Assembly: GCF_900104395.1 (NCBI RefSeq)
Contig: NZ_FMXX01000033.1
Source of the DNA: Fusobacterium_C necrophorum
GTDB lineage: Bacteria; Fusobacteriota; Fusobacteriia; Fusobacteriales; Fusobacteriaceae
Strand: one strand, 5' to 3'
Length of the DNA: 32,749 nt
The notes beneath the pieces are model-generated. The model was not told the DNA's origin. It ran no database searches and worked only from the letters and a program-made list of their open reading frames with translations. Shown in pieces: positions 32,013 through 32,749 of this stretch. Within the stretch, counting starts at the first letter, position 1. Every line of letters starts with the position of its first letter. A program made the position numbers and the translations under genes.

Positions 32013-32101
32013 CTTAAAAAAATTTTAAATAAGAATTTTTGGCATAACAAAATTAGAGTTACAAAAATCTTGATTTTTCATATGATTTTAACTGAAAAAA
32101 G

Positions 32102-32749
32102 TTAATCTAATTTTTCTTCTTGATAGAGAATATCTTTTTTTAACAAAGTAAATATCACTCTTACTAGTTTATGCGCAACATGTCCAAGGGCATTGTAATG
32201 TGATTTGCCTTGAGAACGCTTCAAAAGGTAGTACTCATTAAATTTTCTAGAATGTCTGACACAGTTCCAAGCTGTAAAAATCAAAGCATACCTTAAGTAA
32301 GGAGAGCCTTTTTTAGACATTCTACAAGAAGAAGCATTAAAATTACCGGATTGCCTTATCTTTGGGTCAAGCCCAGCAAAAGCAAGCAATTTTTTAGAAG
32401 TAGAGAAGTTATCAATAGCATTCGTTTCCCCTAGAATGATTGCGCAAGCAATAAGGCTGATTCCGGGAACAGATAAAAGCTTAGAATCTAATCTGTGAAT
32501 AATATCAGCGATTTTACTTTCCATATCTTTTATTTGTTTTTCATAAAGCTCAATGAGCTCTATTCATTGAATTACATGGAAAGATATTGAGGAATCTTTC
32601 ATACCAACAGAGGTTTTCGCAAGACTCTTAAGCTCTAGGGACTTTTCTTTTTTGAAATGTCCCTTGGAAGAAGCATATAAAAGATTGGAAATGTCATCCT
32701 CTTTTAGGGCTGCGATTTCCTCTGTGGATGGATATTTTTTTAAAAGAGC
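32102..32749 (-). pseudogene. IS110-family transposase, one in-frame stop, 5' end outside window
   Basis: The C-terminal Transposase_20 domain is clear: LLSVPGISLIACAIILGE, then FSTSKKLLAFAGLDP, QSGNFNASSCRMSKKGSPYL and RYALIFTAWN, ending in a Lys/Glu tail. Upstream the same frame stays open to the window edge (ALLKKYPSTEEIAALKED and onward, the middle part of the family) except for one TGA at 32564-32566. Translation could restart at the ATG at 32524, but the N-terminal DEDD catalytic domain would be lacking. So the gene is probably dead, unless the stop is a sequencing error. The element's ends cannot be fixed: one is outside the window and IS110 elements lack clear inverted repeats. Confidence 0.85.

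Overview
This AT-rich window most likely comes from a Fusobacterium chromosome. The pointers are the low GC, the small outer-membrane barrels and the autotransporter-type C-terminus ending in Phe, the diderm features (TonB receptor, lipoproteins), and a Firmicute-like pgpH-ybeY-dgkA gene order. The genus is an inference from gene content and style; the species is not resolved.

Layout. 1-243: end of an autotransporter-like gene. 402-1871 (minus): N-acetylglucosamine-type PTS permease. 2109-10555: a tight six-gene plus-strand run: dinG helicase, pgpH-like c-di-AMP phosphodiesterase, ybeY, a dgkA-PAP2 fusion, a lipase-like hydrolase and a family-5 solute-binding lipoprotein. 10773-11417: small outer-membrane barrel with its own promoter and terminator. 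11832-15940: nagA, yaaA, iadA and a 3-hydroxyisobutyryl-CoA hydrolase-like gene, probably one transcript. 16041-18045: a small CPHC thioredoxin-fold protein (minus) and a dihydrolipoyl dehydrogenase-like flavoprotein. 18358-20520: glyoxalase I-like protein and an ABC half-exporter. 20570-24049: a palindrome-controlled run of lipoprotein, PEPCK/HPr-kinase-like P-loop protein and MATE pump. 24071-24225: tRNA-Pro and tRNA-Gln.

From the tRNA-Gln gene to about 28110 lies a heavily eroded integrative conjugative element: an integrase C-terminus joined to a ParA N-terminus, a twice-frameshifted DUF1016 (YhcG-like) nuclease gene, an intact XRE regulator, and one open frame made of a TrbC pilin head, a TrbF body and the tail of a large ICE helicase/methylase, followed by an IS256-type transposase tail. 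Three copies of one operator, GTWTGG-N5-CCATAC, sit in front of the ParA, XRE and TrbC genes. This suggests the XRE protein still controls the remnant. A well-formed promoter followed by two hairpins between ParA and DUF1016 looks like an undescribed small RNA gene of about 80 nt.

28265-30858 (minus) is the wreck of an iron/haem/cobalamin-type uptake locus: a TonB receptor with one in-frame stop and a binding-protein gene cut off by an IS30 element (30859-32012). An IS110-type transposase with one in-frame stop runs off the window end.

No CRISPR array, rRNA or complete defence system was seen. The most unusual items are the shared operator set, the small RNA candidate, a perfect 31-bp palindrome inside the DUF1016 gene, and the kinase-phosphatase fusion.
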